Positions 61,385-64,000 of a stretch of 64,000 nucleotides of DNA are shown in pieces. Within the stretch, counting starts at the first letter, position 1. Every line of letters starts with the position of its first letter. The position numbers and the translations under genes were made by a program. The stretch covers positions 1-64,000 of the forward strand of contig NZ_JAGSOH010000021.1 in assembly GCF_018139625.1 (NCBI RefSeq), written 5' to 3'. The notes beneath the pieces are model-generated. The model searched no databases and was not told where the DNA came from. It was given only the letters and a program-made list of their open reading frames with translations. The DNA is from Actinospica acidithermotolerans (GTDB taxonomy: Bacteria; Actinomycetota; Actinomycetes; Streptomycetales; Catenulisporaceae).

Positions 61385-61502
61385 TGGGGAACGACGTCAA
61401 GCTTAGCTTTCACGACGCAGGACCCGCGGCGCCTTGTCGGCCCGCCGCGCCGCCCCTAACGTGCCTCGTACTGTACGGTACGGTTTCCTGGAGGCGAGAG
61501 AG

Positions 61503-62849
61503 ATGGCCACCCTCAACGACGAGATCCGCGCGGCCGGAGGACCGGTCGGGCTGCTGCGATCCGGACGCAGCGGCGCCTACCCGTTCCCGATCCGGGCGGA
61601 GTTCACGAACTGGCGCGACGAGCAGGAGAGCTGGCGCAACACCGCGGCGCTGATGGACCTCTCGCACCACATGACGGACCTGCAGATCGAGGGCCCGGAC
61701 ACCTACCGGCTGCTCTCCGACGTGGGCGCGAACAGCTTCGCCGGTTTCGGGCCGATGAAGGCGAAGCAGCTCCTGGCCTGCTCCCCCGAGGGCTTCATGA
61801 TCGGCGACTGCATCCTGTTCTGCCTCGCCGAGAAGGTCGTGCGCATCGTCGGGCGTCCGCCGGCGCTCAACTGGCTGCAGTACAACGCGGAGACCGGCGG
61901 CTACGACGTGACCGTGCGGCGGGACGAACGCACCGCGCAGAACCCGCACGGCCGCGAGCTCTACCGGCTCCAGCTGCAGGGCCCGAACGCGGCGGCGATC
62001 TTCGAGAAGGTCAACGGCGGCCCGATGCCGGAGATCCCCTTCTTCACCATGGGGAAGTTCAAGGTCGGCGGCCACGAGGTGACCGCGCTCAACCACCGCA
62101 TGTCCGGCTTCCCCGGGCTGGAGTTCTTCGGCCCCTACGCCGAACTCGACGCCGTGCGCGGTGCGATCCTCGAGGCCGGACGCGAGTTCGGGGTGCGCCA
62201 GGTCGGCGGCCGCGCGTACGCGTCGGTGGCGACCGAGTCGGGCTGGATCGCGAACACCGTCCCGGCGATCTACAGCAGCACGCACTTCAAGGATTACCGC
62301 GACTGGCTCGACAGCCGGATGTTCGAGGCGCACCTCTCGCTCGGCGGCAGCTTCGTCTCCGAGGACATCGAGGACTACTACGTCACCCCGTGGGATCTCG
62401 GGTACGGCCACATCCTGAAGTTCGACCACGACTTCATCGGGCGCGAGGCGCTGGAGCGGCGCGCCTCGGACCCGCACCGCAAGAAGGCCTGGCTCGCCTG
62501 GAACCGGGACGACGTCGCCAAGATCTTCGCGAGCATGTACGAGCCCGGGGACAAGCGCTTCAAGTACATCGAGATGCCGGCCGCGTTCTACGCCGCGGCC
62601 CAGGTCGACCGGGTGGAGCGGGGCGGCGAGCTCGTGGGCCTGTCGACGCTGTGCAGCTACACGGCGAACGTGCGCGGCTGGATCTCCATCGTCATGATCG
62701 ACCCGGCGAAGGTCGGCTACGGCGACGAGGTCGAACTCGTCTGGGGCGAGCCGGACGGCGCCAGGTCGAGCGGCGCGGTCGAGTCCCACACGCAGACCAC
62801 GATCCGCGCGACGGTCATCGAGCGGCCGTTCCCGACCGACAAGAGCTGA
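61503..62849 (+). CDS. THF-dependent aryl O-demethylase, LigM/DesA family (copy 2)
   Basis: A 448-residue relative of copy 1, closer to LigM. LRSGRSGAYPFPI, SHHMTDL, VGRPPALNWLQYN (Arg kept), LNHRMSGFPGLEFFGPY, AYASVATESGWIANTVPAIY and GYGHILKFDHDFIGREALE are seen. Vanillate, syringate or 3-O-methylgallate could be the substrate. ATG 61503 has GGAGG upstream. It is divergent from copy 1 across two palindromes, and its last 35 bases overlap the convergent tetR gene. Confidence 0.9.
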   Translation: MATLNDEIRAAGGPVGLLRSGRSGAYPFPIRAEFTNWRDEQESWRNTAALMDLSHHMTDLQIEGPDTYRLLSDVGANSFAGFGPMKAKQLLACSPEGFMIGDCILFCLAEKVVRIVGRPPALNWLQYNAETGGYDVTVRRDERTAQNPHGRELYRLQLQGPNAAAIFEKVNGGPMPEIPFFTMGKFKVGGHEVTALNHRMSGFPGLEFFGPYAELDAVRGAILEAGREFGVRQVGGRAYASVATESGWIANTVPAIYSSTHFKDYRDWLDSRMFEAHLSLGGSFVSEDIEDYYVTPWDLGYGHILKFDHDFIGREALERRASDPHRKKAWLAWNRDDVAKIFASMYEPGDKRFKYIEMPAAFYAAAQVDRVERGGELVGLSTLCSYTANVRGWISIVMIDPAKVGYGDEVELVWGEPDGARSSGAVESHTQTTIRATVIERPFPTDKS

Positions 62850-63447
62850 GGAACGTCGCGACCGCGGTGGTGATGCTGCGTTCCACCTCGTCCTCGGTCG
62901 GGGCGGGAGGGGCGTTGACCAGCAGCCGCATCTGCAGGGAGCCGAGCATCGCCTGGTAGAGCTGCGAGGCGGCGAGCAGCGGGTCATCGACCTCGATGAC
63001 CCGCTGCTCGCGCAGGCCGCGCAGATGGCCGCCGAGCGCTTCGATGCCGCGCCGCGGACCGTGCTCGAAGAACGCTTGGCCGAGCTCGGGCACGCGCTCG
63101 GCCTCGGCGACGACCAGCCGGTGCACGGCGATGGCCCCGGGGTCGAGCACGATCGCGGCGAAGTGGCGGCCGAACTCGATGAGCGCGGCCGCCGGATCCG
63201 ATCCGCTCGGCCGGAAGTCGAGCACCGGCCGGTTCCGCTCGTCGATCATCATCTCGACGGCCGAGGTGAACAGGTCGAGCTTGTCGGCGAAGTGCCGGTA
63301 GAGCGTCGATTTGGAGCCGCCGACCTTCGCCTGCACGTCGTCCATGCTCACGCCCGCGTATCCCCCGGCCATGAACAGCTCCGCGGCGGCACGCAGGATC
63401 TGCGTGCGCCGATGGCCGTCGCGGCCGTTCGATGCGCTGCCCATCAT
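62815..63447 (-). CDS. TetR-family regulator
   Basis: A 210-residue TetR protein. The HTH domain (about 10-60) has HRRTQILRAAAELFMAGG and SKSTLYRHFADKLDLF; the C-terminal part has the AefR-like pattern GRHFAAIVLDPGAIAVHRLV. ATG 63447 follows the LacI stop by five bases. Its 3' end overlaps the O-demethylase copy 2 gene. It likely represses the two O-demethylase units through the CTAGA palindromes; ligand unknown. Confidence 0.85.
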   Translation of the reverse strand: MMGSASNGRDGHRRTQILRAAAELFMAGGYAGVSMDDVQAKVGGSKSTLYRHFADKLDLFTSAVEMMIDERNRPVLDFRPSGSDPAAALIEFGRHFAAIVLDPGAIAVHRLVVAEAERVPELGQAFFEHGPRRGIEALGGHLRGLREQRVIEVDDPLLAASQLYQAMLGSLQMRLLVNAPPAPTEDEVERSITTAVATFLSSCRSGTAAR

Positions 63448-63451
63448 CGAG

Positions 63452-64000
63452 TCAGACCGACTCGCGCTCGATGACGTGCCCGGGCTTCGGGGAGAGGTCA
63501 CCCGTGGCGAGGCCGAGAGCGTTGCGCGCGGCGAGCCGGCCGTGCACCTCGGCGTCGATGTGCACGGAGGTGAGCGCCGGACTGACCAGGGCGCCGGCCT
63601 CGTTGTCGTCGTAGCCCATGACGGCCATATCGGCGGGCACGGACACGCCGAGGTGGCGCAGCGCGGCTAGGGCGCGCAGCGCGACGTCGTCCGTGAACGC
63701 CGCGATCGCGGTCACGGACGGATGCTCGCGGCGGAAGCGTTCGACCTCCGCCGCCCCTTCGGCGGGCGGGCTCGGCAGGTCGAAGCAAGCCGGGGCCGGC
63801 AGGCCGAGCGACTGCGCGCATTGGAGGGTGAGGCGCCGGCGTACGTCGGTCAGTGAGGAGTGCACGGCCGGCAGCGCGAGCGCGATCTGGGTGTGGCCGT
63901 GCTGGACGAGGTGCCCCACCTGCAAGGCGACGTGCGCGGCGAGCCCGTCGCGCCAGCCGCCGCCTCCGTCCTCCAGCTCGTGGCCGGTGATGTACGGCTC
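63452..64000 (-). CDS. LacI-family regulator, effector domain (partial at window edge)
   Basis: The reading frame runs into the window edge; 182 C-terminal residues are visible. The periplasmic-binding-like domain is clear: FTDDVALRALAALRHLGVSV, VMGYDDNEAGALVSPALTSV and HGRLAARNALGL (separate motifs). The N-terminal DNA-binding domain lies outside. The gene is followed by tetR with five bases between. It may sense a sugar or an aromatic glycoside. Confidence 0.85.
   Translation of the reverse strand, partial: EPYITGHELEDGGGGWRDGLAAHVALQVGHLVQHGHTQIALALPAVHSSLTDVRRRLTLQCAQSLGLPAPACFDLPSPPAEGAAEVERFRREHPSVTAIAAFTDDVALRALAALRHLGVSVPADMAVMGYDDNEAGALVSPALTSVHIDAEVHGRLAARNALGLATGDLSPKPGHVIERESV

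Noticed and set aside
59941-62849. Glycine cleavage T proteins or DMSP demethylase
   Set aside because: The GcvT fold is shared, but the length, the HHM and ESGWI segments and the metF-purU context match LigM/DesA; no other glycine cleavage genes are present.
1-64000. rRNA, tRNA, known riboswitches, secondary-metabolite or prophage clusters
   Set aside because: I read the gaps between genes for cloverleaf ends, conserved rRNA stretches and phage or PKS/NRPS genes and saw none; a covariance-model search would be needed to exclude small RNAs.

Overview
The window is high-GC DNA with dense genes on both strands, GTG and TTG starts, a GAF-ANTAR protein, a STAS protein, a transmembrane Ser/Thr kinase and many secreted proteins with CBM2 domains and Ser/Thr/Ala linkers. 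This fits a soil-dwelling, plant-polymer-degrading actinobacterium. A Catenulispora/Actinospica-like lineage is a guess, not shown by the sequence. I saw no rRNA, tRNA, CRISPR array or intact mobile element; only the end of an IS481-type transposase at the left edge.

1-21 kb holds mixed genes: Sua5, a LapA-like protein, PadR with a ChrA transporter, AlkB, a TetR-controlled MFS pump, a BI-1 protein, a kinase with a lectin-like sensor, a TIM44-like protein, a single-chain 1832-residue biotin-dependent carboxylase, two oxidoreductases and two signalling proteins. 21-42 kb mixes polysaccharide degradation (a GH3 enzyme with duplicated binding modules, a GH74 xyloglucanase) with a MarR/MFS pair, pyruvate carboxylase, a D,D-carboxypeptidase, an alpha/beta hydrolase with a peroxiredoxin, an ABC exporter and a Na+/H+ antiporter. 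A secreted expansin-like protein lies near 56 kb.

42.9-52.7 kb is one compact minus-strand operon. In transcription order it encodes a CoxG-like SRPBCC protein, a 98-bp tandem array, an HpcH/HpaI aldolase, a LigJ-type 4-oxalomesaconate hydratase, a ThDP enzyme, two Pht5-like proteins, an amidohydrolase, a GntR/FCD regulator and a carboxylesterase. LigJ and the aldolase point to the lower part of a protocatechuate-4,5-cleavage or gallate-type pathway. No ring-cleavage dioxygenase is in the window. 56.8-62.8 kb encodes two LigM/DesA-type tetrahydrofolate-dependent aryl O-demethylases, MetF, PurU and a FUSC membrane protein, the logic expected for lignin-derived methoxy-aromatic acids with the methyl group leaving as formate. 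A TetR gene and a cut-off LacI gene follow.

The most unusual structure is the 98-bp array at 51612-52199. Each unit carries a Shine-Dalgarno sequence, an ATG and a 33-codon reading frame whose stop overlaps the next ATG as ATGA. This makes a chain of five nearly identical Trp/Arg-rich mini-ORFs that couples the SRPBCC gene to the aldolase gene. Smaller duplications around stop codons occur at three other places, suggesting that local amplification of gene ends is common in this genome.
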